From NCBI GenBank assembly GCA_050031985.1, contig JBNAIG010000045.1:15511-79510 (forward strand): DNA of 64,000 bases, in the 5' to 3' direction. Of this stretch, positions 1 through 7,483 are shown in pieces; the stretch's first letter is position 1; the number at the start of each line of letters is the position of its first letter. This DNA comes from SZUA-368 sp028533045. GTDB taxonomy: Bacteria; Spirochaetota; Spirochaetia; DSM-2461. The notes beneath the pieces are model-generated. The model searched no databases. It was not told the DNA's origin and saw only the letters and a list, made by a program, of their open reading frames with translations. A program made the translations under genes and the position numbers.

Positions 1-303
1 AACGAAGGCGTTTTAGGCTGTGGCTGCCTGCGAGCCCTTCCCTCTTCGGGGAAGGATTACTGCGAAATGAAACGCCTCTTTCTCAGACCGGAAGCGAAGG
101 GAATCGGCTTGGGACGGAAACTCTGCGACCTTCTCATTAAAGAAGCCAAACGGATGGGGTACAAGAAAATGCGCCTCGATACCCTGGAAAGACTGGAAGA
201 GGCGAAAAAACTCTATGAGTCCCTGGGATTCAAACAAATAGAAGCCTACTGTGAGAATCCCCTAAAGGGCCCCCTTTTCTACGAACTGGACTTAACCGTT
301 TAA
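1..303 (+). CDS. GNAT N-acetyltransferase, 5' end outside the window
   Basis: The frame is open from the first base, so the N-terminus lies upstream and the ATG at 67 is internal. The visible 100 residues form the core and C-terminal half of a GNAT fold. CEMKRLFLRPEAKGIGLGRK is the acetyl-CoA-binding motif A, with the R/Q-x-x-G-x-G/A loop as KGIGLG. It is followed by MRLDTLERLEEAKKLYESLG, the usual end of small GNAT enzymes, and a closing beta strand. The family transfers acetyl from acetyl-CoA to an amine. The substrate cannot be told from this part. It converges on the next gene, the two stop codons being directly adjacent. Confidence 0.8.
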   Translation, partial: NEGVLGCGCLRALPSSGKDYCEMKRLFLRPEAKGIGLGRKLCDLLIKEAKRMGYKKMRLDTLERLEEAKKLYESLGFKQIEAYCENPLKGPLFYELDLTV

Positions 304-2394
304 CTAAAAGAAAGAATTCAACTTCTTGGCCGCATCGTCCACCTGGTCTTTTACCCCCAGATCCTCAAGGGCATCATCTACTTTTTCCTCCGCCTGACCT
401 ACAGCTTCTTCCTTCACCTCATCAATCTTGTCATCTACTTGATCCTCAATACTATCAAGGGATGAAAGATCCCCCGTCAATACCGATTCCCAGTCATCCA
501 AATCGCCCAGATAGTCATCAAGAAATCCTATCTCACCGGCATAGCGGTCTATCATCTCCTCTTCAATTCCCTCAAGATACTCTTCGGCCTGCTCCTTAAG
601 AAGAGCGCCGATCTCATCATCAACCTGACTCAGGAGGGGCCATTCAAGAGTAAAAGAGAAATCCTCACCACCGGAAGCGGTGACTGTCATGTCCCAGTCA
701 TCCCCGGCAAGCACGGAATAGACCACATCGGCCACCAGGTCGTCTCCGCTTTTAACCAGCTCCGGATCGGTAACCAGGATATGAGACGCCATTTCCCAGC
801 TGCCGTCTCGTGCGACAGTTAAATCCGCCGTACCCCCGGCATCACCCCGGGCCCGGGAAATGCCCAGACCGGAGAGAGTATCCGTCTCAAAGAGAAGACC
901 GGCAAAACTAAAATCACCGGTGCTGGGATCGACGGACTCACGACGACGTTCCACAACCACATCCCCTTCAAAGAGCCCGCTCCCGATATTCCAATCCACA
1001 TGACCGCTGGAAGGCTCATCCCACTGATCCGGATCACCGGCTATATCCGCCAGAGAAGCTTCCCAGGAGAACCCCTCCCCAAAGGCAGAAACCAAACCCT
1101 CCTGCAAAAGAAATTCCGGCCAAACAACCGTATCAAAAGAAACTACCCTGCCCGACCGACCGGCGCTCTCCTTCGCCTCATCCTTCTCACCTTCCTGTTT
1201 ATACTTCTTTATAAAGGCGGCAATCTTTTGGGCTTTAACATATTTATCTCCCAGAAGGGAGTAGAGATAGGACTGGACCATACCGTTCACAATCTCCTTT
1301 ACGCCCCCTTCGGGAATGGCCACCAGAGACTTCATTCGGGCCATGTCCTCATCCTTAGCCGCCATAAGGGCCGCTCGATCTTCCTTGATTGATGTTCTCA
1401 AGTTATCAATTGCTTTAATCTCCCGACTCACATCGCCGGCGGCGTCATCGGTCTTTTCATAGAAATCCTGACCTTTCTCAACCAGTTCGGGGATCTTGGC
1501 GGGATTCGATTTGTACTGACTAAAGTCCTGCCCCAGAAAATCCCGCCCCTCGGAAATAACCTCTTCCGACTGGTGGCGAATATCCCCGAGAGAGGCCTCC
1601 CGGTCGGCCAGCTCCTTGTCATATTTATTCCGTAAATCTTCCGCCATGGCGGGAGTTGCCAGGGAGTCCCACTGCTCATCCACAAAGGCCTTGGGGTCGG
1701 AAGCGGCGGAGGCGATCATATCGGTCTGTTCCGTACGGAAATTATCTGCGGCAAAAAGGCCCGAACCGTCCTCCTTACCAGAAGGAGAATCTCCCGCCCC
1801 CGGCACAGCTTCACCGGAGGGAGAAAGGGCTTCTCCCGGATAATCCCGATAGGTACCCCAGGCGGCGTTTTGGGAGACCAGATTCTCCATGACAAACTTC
1901 TTTTCCAGAAGGGCCGTCGAATTCAACTTGATCTTCGTCTCTCCCAACTCAAAAAGGTTGGATTCCAGATCGGAAGAGTCGGCCACGGCCAAAGAGTCCC
2001 AGCTCAACTCCATCTTTAAAAGGGAGACATTTACCCCTTCCGCATCGGCAGAGGCTTCAAAAAGATCCTCCAGGGAAGATTCAATCAGTCTGTCCGCCAG
2101 AGGATTCTTGAAAAACAGGGCAAAAACCACGGAGGCGCCCACAATGACAGAAATAACTATAAGAGGAAGCATTTTGACTCCGCCCTTTCCCTTCTTTATT
2201 TCCTTAACCAGTTTTTTGAGATGCTTGGTCTCTTCCTTGGAAAGGTCAGCCTTTAAATGCCACTCCCCCCTCTTTTCGGAGACAAAAAGCCCGGCCAGGA
2301 ATTCTTTATCATGGGTCAGCTGAACTTTTTTGAGAACCTTTTTGTTCAGCTCTTCTTTACTGTATGTCTTCTTTAGATACTTAGGCCATCCCAT
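304..2394 (-). CDS. TIGR03545-family membrane-anchored protein
   Basis: 696 residues. A charged N-terminal region of about 75 residues is followed by one membrane segment (about 77-97, LPLIVISVIVGASVVFALFF). A large, very acidic, partly coiled-coil extracytoplasmic part makes up the rest, with a Pro/Gly/Ser-rich stretch near residues 185-210. The order of blocks matches the uncharacterised TIGR03545 family, whose gene normally sits beside a TIGR03546 gene, as it does here (2-bp gap). The part after the membrane segment (SLLKMELSWDSL, ALLEKKFVMENL) recalls AsmA-like envelope proteins, which is inference. The function is unknown. The family name is recalled from domain order and neighbour, not from a search. 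Confidence 0.7.
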   Translation of the reverse strand: MGWPKYLKKTYSKEELNKKVLKKVQLTHDKEFLAGLFVSEKRGEWHLKADLSKEETKHLKKLVKEIKKGKGGVKMLPLIVISVIVGASVVFALFFKNPLADRLIESSLEDLFEASADAEGVNVSLLKMELSWDSLAVADSSDLESNLFELGETKIKLNSTALLEKKFVMENLVSQNAAWGTYRDYPGEALSPSGEAVPGAGDSPSGKEDGSGLFAADNFRTEQTDMIASAASDPKAFVDEQWDSLATPAMAEDLRNKYDKELADREASLGDIRHQSEEVISEGRDFLGQDFSQYKSNPAKIPELVEKGQDFYEKTDDAAGDVSREIKAIDNLRTSIKEDRAALMAAKDEDMARMKSLVAIPEGGVKEIVNGMVQSYLYSLLGDKYVKAQKIAAFIKKYKQEGEKDEAKESAGRSGRVVSFDTVVWPEFLLQEGLVSAFGEGFSWEASLADIAGDPDQWDEPSSGHVDWNIGSGLFEGDVVVERRRESVDPSTGDFSFAGLLFETDTLSGLGISRARGDAGGTADLTVARDGSWEMASHILVTDPELVKSGDDLVADVVYSVLAGDDWDMTVTASGGEDFSFTLEWPLLSQVDDEIGALLKEQAEEYLEGIEEEMIDRYAGEIGFLDDYLGDLDDWESVLTGDLSSLDSIEDQVDDKIDEVKEEAVGQAEEKVDDALEDLGVKDQVDDAAKKLNSFF

Positions 2395-2396
2395 AC

Positions 2397-2936
2397 TTAA
2401 TTCCTCCCCGCTTTAAATGCCCGTGCCCCCACAGAAAAGGCCCCGGTCAGTTTTTTGAACCAGGGAAGAGTCTGGAGCTTCTTGTAAATTTTGCTCTCAC
2501 ACCACTTGGGGACGAGCTTGTTCCGATAGAGATTCACTAAAATCCGAAAAAGAAGCATCACCGGGATAAACAGGACCAACCCGCCAATCAACCCGCCCAA
2601 AACCAGGCTATCGTTAAATTTCGTAAAAGGCACAACGGGAATATTATAAAGGGAGGTCCAGAAGGGCTCCAGGGGTGTCATCGTCAAAAGGGTGTAGCCG
2701 ATTCTGTCTAAAAGGGGATCATAAAGGTTGGCGAAAAGCCGGAAGATCAGCAAAAAAAGGAGCCCGATAGCCCGGTTCACCCGCATGAGCAGGAAAAGAA
2801 GAAACAGGAAGACCCAAAGCAGGTTTCCCGCCGGCACCAGGGCCAACAAAAAGCCCATCGCCGCCGCTCCGGCAATCTGCCAGGGCTTCTGGTTGGAATT
2901 CAGAATAAGAATCAGCTTCACGATTCCCTTAAACAT
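2397..2936 (-). CDS. TIGR03546-family (DUF2062-like) membrane protein
   Basis: 179 residues, strongly hydrophobic. The N-terminal KPWQIAGAAAMGFLLALVP is typical of DUF2062-like proteins. About four membrane segments follow (roughly 21-40, 41-68, 110-130 and a shorter one), ending in a basic cytoplasmic tail. It lies 2 bp upstream of the TIGR03545 gene and 3 bp downstream of the LOG gene, so the three form one minus-strand transcription unit. The conserved pairing suggests the two proteins act together in the inner membrane or envelope. No enzymatic motif is seen. Confidence 0.7.
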   Translation of the reverse strand: MFKGIVKLILILNSNQKPWQIAGAAAMGFLLALVPAGNLLWVFLFLLFLLMRVNRAIGLLFLLIFRLFANLYDPLLDRIGYTLLTMTPLEPFWTSLYNIPVVPFTKFNDSLVLGGLIGGLVLFIPVMLLFRILVNLYRNKLVPKWCESKIYKKLQTLPWFKKLTGAFSVGARAFKAGRN

Positions 2937-2939
2937 AGT

Positions 2940-3503
2940 CTACCCCCATTTCCCGACATAACCGCCGGGCGCTTTTTCCAAAAGGTCAAGAAGCTCTTCC
3001 GGATCATCGGACAGAACCAATCTCTTCCGATGGGCAGCTTTAAGAAAACCCTTCTCTACCATACTGTCCAGAAACTCAATCAATCCGTCATAGAACCGGT
3101 TCGTATTTAAGAGTCCCACCGGTTTATCCATATAGCCAATCTGATTCCAAGTGTAGGATTCAAAAAACTCTTCCAGTGTTCCGATCCCTCCGGGCAGAGC
3201 GATAAAGGCTTCGCTCATGTCGTACATCATGGCCTTGCGCTTATGCATATCCTCTACCACATGAAGCTCAACACTCTCCCGGTGGGGAACCTTATCCTCC
3301 AGGGCTTCGGGAATTATCCCAATAGTTCGGCCGCCCGTCTCAAAATGGGCCCGGGAAACGGCGCCCATAAGGCCCGCATCTCCCCCGCCGTAAACAAGAG
3401 TAATACCCCTATCCGAAAGAAGACGGCCCATCGCTGCCGCCCCGGCTTCATAGGTACCGTCCGAACCGGAACTGGAACCGCAAAAAACGCATATTTTATC
3501 CAT
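2940..3503 (-). CDS. LOG-family protein (putative nucleoside 5'-monophosphate phosphoribohydrolase)
   Basis: 187 residues from the chosen ATG at 3503 (MDKICVFCGSSSG). An upstream in-frame start would add a hydrophobic 16-residue extension that homologues lack. The Rossmann-like fold shows the LOG signatures YGGGDAGLMG and PGGIGTLEEFFE, which carry the catalytic Arg/Glu region and bind phosphate and sugar. LOG proteins release the base from nucleoside monophosphates (AMP or cytokinin ribotides). The bacterial substrate is often unproven. First gene of the unit with the TIGR03546/03545 genes and divergent from the GntR/LacI-type regulator. Confidence 0.85.
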   Translation of the reverse strand: MDKICVFCGSSSGSDGTYEAGAAAMGRLLSDRGITLVYGGGDAGLMGAVSRAHFETGGRTIGIIPEALEDKVPHRESVELHVVEDMHKRKAMMYDMSEAFIALPGGIGTLEEFFESYTWNQIGYMDKPVGLLNTNRFYDGLIEFLDSMVEKGFLKAAHRKRLVLSDDPEELLDLLEKAPGGYVGKWG

Positions 3504-3607
3504 ATAATTAAATATAATCGGGATGAGAAACAGAATCAACAAGCAAGTCAAACTAAAAACAGTACCAATTTTCCCATAAAATTCACCAATTAGGAACGAA
3601 TATTAAG

Positions 3608-3625
3608 AATTCAATGGAATGAATT
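3608..3625. promoter_or_regulatory. Inverted repeat between divergent genes, candidate repressor site
   Basis: AATTCA and TGAATT arms are separated by six bases (atggaa) in the spacer between the LOG gene and the GntR/LacI-type regulator starting at 3667. Position and symmetry suit an autoregulatory operator, but arms of 6 bp are short and A+T-rich, so this is a suggestion only. Confidence 0.3.
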
Positions 3626-3666
3626 GTAGATTTTTCCTCAAAAGTAGAGTAGAATGAGTATTAACG

Positions 3667-4773
3667 ATGGAACAAAATAAAAAAAAGTATATACAAGCCA
3701 AGGAAGCTCTTATCCAACTTTTCCACGACAAGAACTATCAGAACGGCCAAAAAATCCCCACAGAGAACGAGATAATCGAAACAACCGGTTTTAGCCGAAA
3801 TACAATCCGCCAGGCAGTTATGGAACTGCAAAGGGACGGAGTCGTCCGCAAAGAACAGGGGCGGGGAACTTTTTACATATCCCAGGACAACCAGGAGAAA
3901 ACTGGACGAATCGGGGTTATCAACTTTTTCCTTAATCTTTCCATCTATCCCAACATGGTTCACGGTATTGAAGAAGTGGCCTGGCAGGAGGGTTATACGC
4001 TCCTCCCGACCAACACCGGAGCCGGGGGCGAAAGGGAAATCGAAGCCATTGACCGCATCGTGGCCCAGGGAGTGGACGGCATTATCTACGAACCTTCCCA
4101 CGACTTGGAAGAAAAAAGAGTGGAAGAGGGAACAAAGGTTCTAAACTATTTTAACAAGCTCAACATCCCCGTTGTAACTACCCACTTCTCTCTTCCCTCC
4201 CTGGAGTGTTCCTCCGTACTGATTGATGACGAAATGATTGGCTATAACGCCGTACGTTACCTCCATGAGATGGGGCACCGCAATATAGGGATTTTCTACA
4301 TTGGAGATATCCGTTCCGGACTTTCCCGAACCAAGGGCTATGAAAAGGCCATGAAAGAGTTGGGTTTAACCATCAACCCCCAGTGGGAAGTGGCGACCAA
4401 AACAGGGGAGTATGACATTCCGGCGGGAGAGAGAAATCCCAATCTTTGTAAAGTCTTTATGGGAGAAGACCGGCCTTCCGCTGTCTTCTGCTTCAATGAC
4501 GAACTGGCCATAATCCTCTATGAGGCGGCCCGTCAGGCGGGAATAACCATTGGAAAGGACCTGTCCGTCGTAGGGGTGGATAACACCGCATCGGCAGGAG
4601 TCATTCACCCGGGCCTCACCACCTTTGATCACCCCAAAGAGTACCTGGGGCGTTGGGCGGCACAGGCCCTGATTCAACGGATAAAGAACCCCGCAGGCCC
4701 CCAATTCCAACTTATGTTCCAGTCAAAACTTGTTAAAAGAGAAAGTGTAGCCGATTTAACAAAAGCAGAATAG
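3667..4773 (+). CDS. Transcriptional repressor, GntR-type HTH with LacI-type sugar-binding domain
   Basis: 368 residues. Residues 1-70 form a GntR winged helix: KIPTENEIIETTGFSRNTIR then GVVRKEQGRGTFYI. Residues 80-360 form a periplasmic-binding-protein-like effector domain as in LacI/GalR proteins, with VDGIIYEPS, GHRNIGIFYI, PSAVFCFNDELA, VVGVDN and a C-terminal TTFDHPKEYLG. This two-part build is that of the arabinose repressor AraR of Bacillus, and the length agrees. No sugar-utilisation genes adjoin it, so the effector is unknown. It is divergent from the LOG gene and faces the oxidoreductase gene ending at 4781. A weak inverted repeat lies upstream. Confidence 0.85.
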   Translation: MEQNKKKYIQAKEALIQLFHDKNYQNGQKIPTENEIIETTGFSRNTIRQAVMELQRDGVVRKEQGRGTFYISQDNQEKTGRIGVINFFLNLSIYPNMVHGIEEVAWQEGYTLLPTNTGAGGEREIEAIDRIVAQGVDGIIYEPSHDLEEKRVEEGTKVLNYFNKLNIPVVTTHFSLPSLECSSVLIDDEMIGYNAVRYLHEMGHRNIGIFYIGDIRSGLSRTKGYEKAMKELGLTINPQWEVATKTGEYDIPAGERNPNLCKVFMGEDRPSAVFCFNDELAIILYEAARQAGITIGKDLSVVGVDNTASAGVIHPGLTTFDHPKEYLGRWAAQALIQRIKNPAGPQFQLMFQSKLVKRESVADLTKAE

Positions 4774-4780
4774 ATCCTTT

Positions 4781-5407
4781 TTAATAAGGCCGGGCTCTTA
4801 GACTTTCCTTTGTACCGTGCTGTTTAGCCCGGTGGTGCCAATACCAGTTTTTAAAGGGAAAAAGCCCATAAAGCATATTCCCCAGGGGGCTGTGCTTTTC
4901 CACTCGGTTCATCTTTCTGTTAATACCCTCCGGCAGTTTTTCCCCTTTCAACAAAGAGTCATTCACCTGTTTAAAGAAGGGCATTTTTTTACGGAAAAAC
5001 TTGTCCGGCGCCATTTGGAGAGACTCGCTCCCCGCCATAATAAGAGTTCCCAGATAGTCCATGTCCATCAATTCCGAATAATACTCCAGATAATCTCTTA
5101 AATTATACGAGTGAATCGCCTCGGGAAAACCACTGTGAACAATATAACAAATCCTTTTCCCGGAGAAATCATCTCTGTTTTTCTCCATCAACTCCAGAAA
5201 AGCTTTAACCTGGGCGGGCATACTATCTACATAAAGGGGTATGACAATAAGATAGGCCTCGGCGGAGCGGATTCCCTCCAGCACCTCTTCATGTCGAACA
5301 GCCCTGTCCAGATTATAAACGGGAGCCTCCTTCGTTACCCAGCGAGCCATGCGTATTGAGTTACTCCAGTCACCCCGGGGAGATCCATTAAGAACGGCCA
5401 ATTTCAT
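4781..5407 (-). CDS. Flavodoxin-fold NAD(P)H-dependent oxidoreductase-like protein
   Basis: 208 residues. The start MKLAVLNGSPRGDWSNS is the FMN phosphate-binding loop of flavodoxin-like reductases, followed by IVIPLYVDSMPAQVKAFLE, the usual second flavin contact. The basic C-terminal 60 residues (NWYWHHRAKQHG) are not part of the family core. It overlaps the upstream reductase gene by 20 bp, implying translational coupling, and both should answer to the operator at 5979-6000. It could be a quinone or nitro reductase, or simply bind FMN. The substrate is unknown. Confidence 0.7.
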   Translation of the reverse strand: MKLAVLNGSPRGDWSNSIRMARWVTKEAPVYNLDRAVRHEEVLEGIRSAEAYLIVIPLYVDSMPAQVKAFLELMEKNRDDFSGKRICYIVHSGFPEAIHSYNLRDYLEYYSELMDMDYLGTLIMAGSESLQMAPDKFFRKKMPFFKQVNDSLLKGEKLPEGINRKMNRVEKHSPLGNMLYGLFPFKNWYWHHRAKQHGTKESLRARPY

Positions 5408-5945
5408 TACTTACCTCCTGCCTGTTATAACTGCCTAAAAGCCCAGCTTTTCTCCCGGATTGGTCCATATTCCTCTGGATTCGACGAATGTTTACATCTA
5501 TTAACTCTTTAGCCCTTGGATCAATTACACCGTCATCAAAAAGATATAAAGAGATATAAGGTTCCGACCCGTAACGGGGTATATGAAGGCACTCCCCCTT
5601 TTTCATGGTGATGTAAGGAAGTACGTTGGGAATAAACCGATCTAGAGCCTTCTTTGTCTCACGACTTATAAAACCGGCAACCACCGGTGAGAAGAGAATG
5701 AGTTTGTCACTGTGGGCCATACTTTTGACAAAATCGGCTCCTTCATCATCATAGCGGCAGATCCCCGGAGTTTTCGTCCAGCAATCAAAACAACCGCAGC
5801 AATCGTTCATCTTCATGTTTTTAACAGTAAAAAGGTCTACTTTATGTGACTCTCCCCTTAGAGCGTCGCAAATCTCTTCGACCATCCCCGTAAAAGGAGC
5901 CCAGCAAGTATCGCTGTTCGCCCCGTTGACCATGGTAATTTTCAT
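5388..5945 (-). CDS. Iron-sulfur-flavoprotein-like NADPH-dependent FMN reductase
   Basis: 185 residues from the ATG at 5945, which has an AGGAG seven bases upstream. An earlier in-frame start would lack one. MKITMVNGANSD is a flavodoxin-type phosphate loop. The cysteine run CCGCFDCWTKTPGIC has the close spacing seen in iron-sulfur flavoproteins and related flavin reductases. FSPVVAGFISRETKKALDRF is the second flavin-binding region. First gene of a two-gene operon with the flavodoxin-like gene ending at 4781. The promoter spacer is filled by a perfect palindrome also found at the tetR gene, so the operon is probably TetR-repressed and induced by an unknown, possibly toxic or redox-active, compound. 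Confidence 0.75.
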   Translation of the reverse strand: MKITMVNGANSDTCWAPFTGMVEEICDALRGESHKVDLFTVKNMKMNDCCGCFDCWTKTPGICRYDDEGADFVKSMAHSDKLILFSPVVAGFISRETKKALDRFIPNVLPYITMKKGECLHIPRYGSEPYISLYLFDDGVIDPRAKELIDVNIRRIQRNMDQSGRKAGLLGSYNRQEVSNEIGRS

Positions 5946-5977
5946 TTTTTTGCTCCTGACCAACCAAGATAACACAT

Positions 5978-6006
5978 ATTATATAACGCATGTTATATAA
6001 AGGCAA
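5978..6006 (-). promoter_or_regulatory. Promoter with embedded TetR operator, reductase operon
   Basis: On the minus strand TTGCCT (6001-6006) and TATAAT (5978-5983) are separated by exactly 17 bp. The palindrome TTATATAAC-gcat-GTTATATAA (5979-6000, two perfect 9-bp arms) covers the whole spacer and most of the -10 box. A protein bound there would block RNA polymerase. The same motif, slightly degenerate, lies at the tetR promoter (6642-6663). Confidence 0.75.
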
Positions 6007-6041
6007 GATTTTTCCTAACTTTCAAAAAAGTGCCCCTACAT

Positions 6042-6635
6042 TTAAAGATCAAGATCCAAATTAAGTCTTTCTTCCGTCCTGAAATCAGCCTTAAAAGCAA
6101 AAAGAAGCCGTTGCACCGTATCCTCCATCAACCGGAGTACCTCTTCAATGGTAATATTATCGTCTCCGGTTACGACAGAAACGGTAATTCCCGTCGTCAT
6201 CAATGCCATGGTTTGTAAAAGCTCCCCCAACTGAGAGCGGGAAAGGTCACTTACCAGAGGATCGCCGGCCATGATATCTACCATGGCCCTCTTCTCCTCT
6301 CCTCCCATATGAAAGCATTGATCATCCAGGGCTAATAAATCCCGGTAAAGCTGGGGAAAATCCCGGGCAAACAAAATCTGTCCAATCCCAATATTAAAAA
6401 AACCGGTTTCCGAATAGGGTTTTGTAGAGTACTCCCAGGCGACCTTCTTTATCTCCCCATATAGGGCCTTTTTAAGCTCTTCACCATTTTTAAAATTTAC
6501 ATAAAGGGGAGCAACGGAACAGCCTAGCCGGGCGGCCAATTTTCTCATCGTAATTTTCAAAATCCCCTCCTCTTTAACCAATTCCATAGCAGCCGAGAGG
6601 ATTTGTTCTTTTGTATACTGATTTTTGGGAGGCAT
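6042..6635 (-). CDS. TetR-family transcriptional repressor
   Basis: 197 residues. The N-terminal HTH runs over residues 5-55: YTKEQILSAAMELVKEEG, then ITMRKLAARLGCSVAPLYVNF. The remaining all-helical ligand domain is divergent, as usual in TetR proteins, and includes two methionine-rich stretches. It is transcribed toward the two-gene flavin reductase operon, with 96 bp between. Near-identical palindromes precede both, so it most likely represses itself and the reductases. The predicted -10 box sits 5 bp before the ATG, so the message would be nearly or fully leaderless. The effector is unknown. Confidence 0.85.
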   Translation of the reverse strand: MPPKNQYTKEQILSAAMELVKEEGILKITMRKLAARLGCSVAPLYVNFKNGEELKKALYGEIKKVAWEYSTKPYSETGFFNIGIGQILFARDFPQLYRDLLALDDQCFHMGGEEKRAMVDIMAGDPLVSDLSRSQLGELLQTMALMTTGITVSVVTGDDNITIEEVLRLMEDTVQRLLFAFKADFRTEERLNLDLDL

Positions 6636-6640
6636 AATTA

Positions 6641-6670
6641 ATTATATAACAGTCGTTATAGATTATTCAA
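6641..6670 (-). promoter_or_regulatory. tetR promoter with second copy of the operator
   Basis: On the minus strand TTGAAT (6665-6670) and TATAAT (6641-6646) are 18 bp apart. TTATATAAC-agtc-GTTATAGAT (6642-6663) occupies the spacer and -10. The left arm is identical to the operator at 5979-6000 and the right arm matches at 7 of 9 positions. The start codon is at 6633-6635. Confidence 0.65.
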
Positions 6671-6679
6671 TCGACACTC

Positions 6680-7483
6680 TCAGACCAGACAGCCGGTCCA
6701 CTGATACAGGAGAATCCCCGTTGCCACGGAAACATTCAAGGACCCCTTCCGTCCCCTCATGGCAAGAGAAACCCGCCCCAAAGACTCTTCCGCCCGGGCC
6801 AGTCCTTCCGGACTCACCCCCAGTTCCTCAGACCCAATAATGGCGCAACAATCCCGCCCCTCTCGGGGAAAATCGAAATCACTAGCCTCTTCTCCCCCCA
6901 ACTCCAGGGCAAAACAGTCCATTACCAGCTCGTCCAGAGGCAACACCCGCCAGGGAAGCATATCCACCGCCCCCATGGCACTGCGGCGACTTCGGGGATG
7001 GGAGGGGCTGGCACAACCGGGAGAAAGGAAGATCTCCCTTACCCCCATGGCTTCGGCTGTTCGAAAAATAGCCCCCACATTAAAGGGGGAACGAATATCT
7101 TCCAGATAGAGATAGACAGGAAAGCTTAGTCTGTCTGCCCTCTCCTCGTCCCCTTCCGGAGCCATCAGATCCCAATCGCCGGGCTCCATATTCAGCTCCG
7201 CCAAGAGAAGGTGGCGCAAATTGTTACAGGACCGGAGAAGTTCGTCCCCCTCCGGTGCTCTCTCCAACCACAGATTCAAGGAATAAAGACCGGCCTTCTC
7301 CCTTAGCACGGTCCCCAGTGAAATATCTTCGGCAACCAACCCCATGAGCCCCTTAAGATAAAGCTCATCTACAGCCTTTTCTCCTCCCCGGCGTATCTCC
7401 TCTTCAAAGGTTCGGAACAGACGAACATACTTCCGCTGCCTCGTCCCCTCCTTAAGGGAGGCCAGTTTACGAAGAGTTATCAT
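6680..7483 (-). CDS. SpoU/TrmH-type RNA 2'-O-ribose methyltransferase
   Basis: 267 residues. The C-terminal half has the three SPOUT motifs. These are an early one with the conserved Asn and Arg (SPFNVGAIFRTAEAMGV), a second with the glycine-rich AdoMet knot (CCAIIGSEELGVSPEGL) and a third (GSLNVSVATGILLYQW). The N-terminal 110 residues are a substrate-binding region of its own type. It acts on a ribose 2'-OH in tRNA or rRNA. The exact nucleotide cannot be told. It is translationally coupled (TAATG, 1-bp overlap) to the alcohol-dehydrogenase-like gene upstream, an odd pairing. Confidence 0.8.
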   Translation of the reverse strand: MITLRKLASLKEGTRQRKYVRLFRTFEEEIRRGGEKAVDELYLKGLMGLVAEDISLGTVLREKAGLYSLNLWLERAPEGDELLRSCNNLRHLLLAELNMEPGDWDLMAPEGDEERADRLSFPVYLYLEDIRSPFNVGAIFRTAEAMGVREIFLSPGCASPSHPRSRRSAMGAVDMLPWRVLPLDELVMDCFALELGGEEASDFDFPREGRDCCAIIGSEELGVSPEGLARAEESLGRVSLAMRGRKGSLNVSVATGILLYQWTGCLV

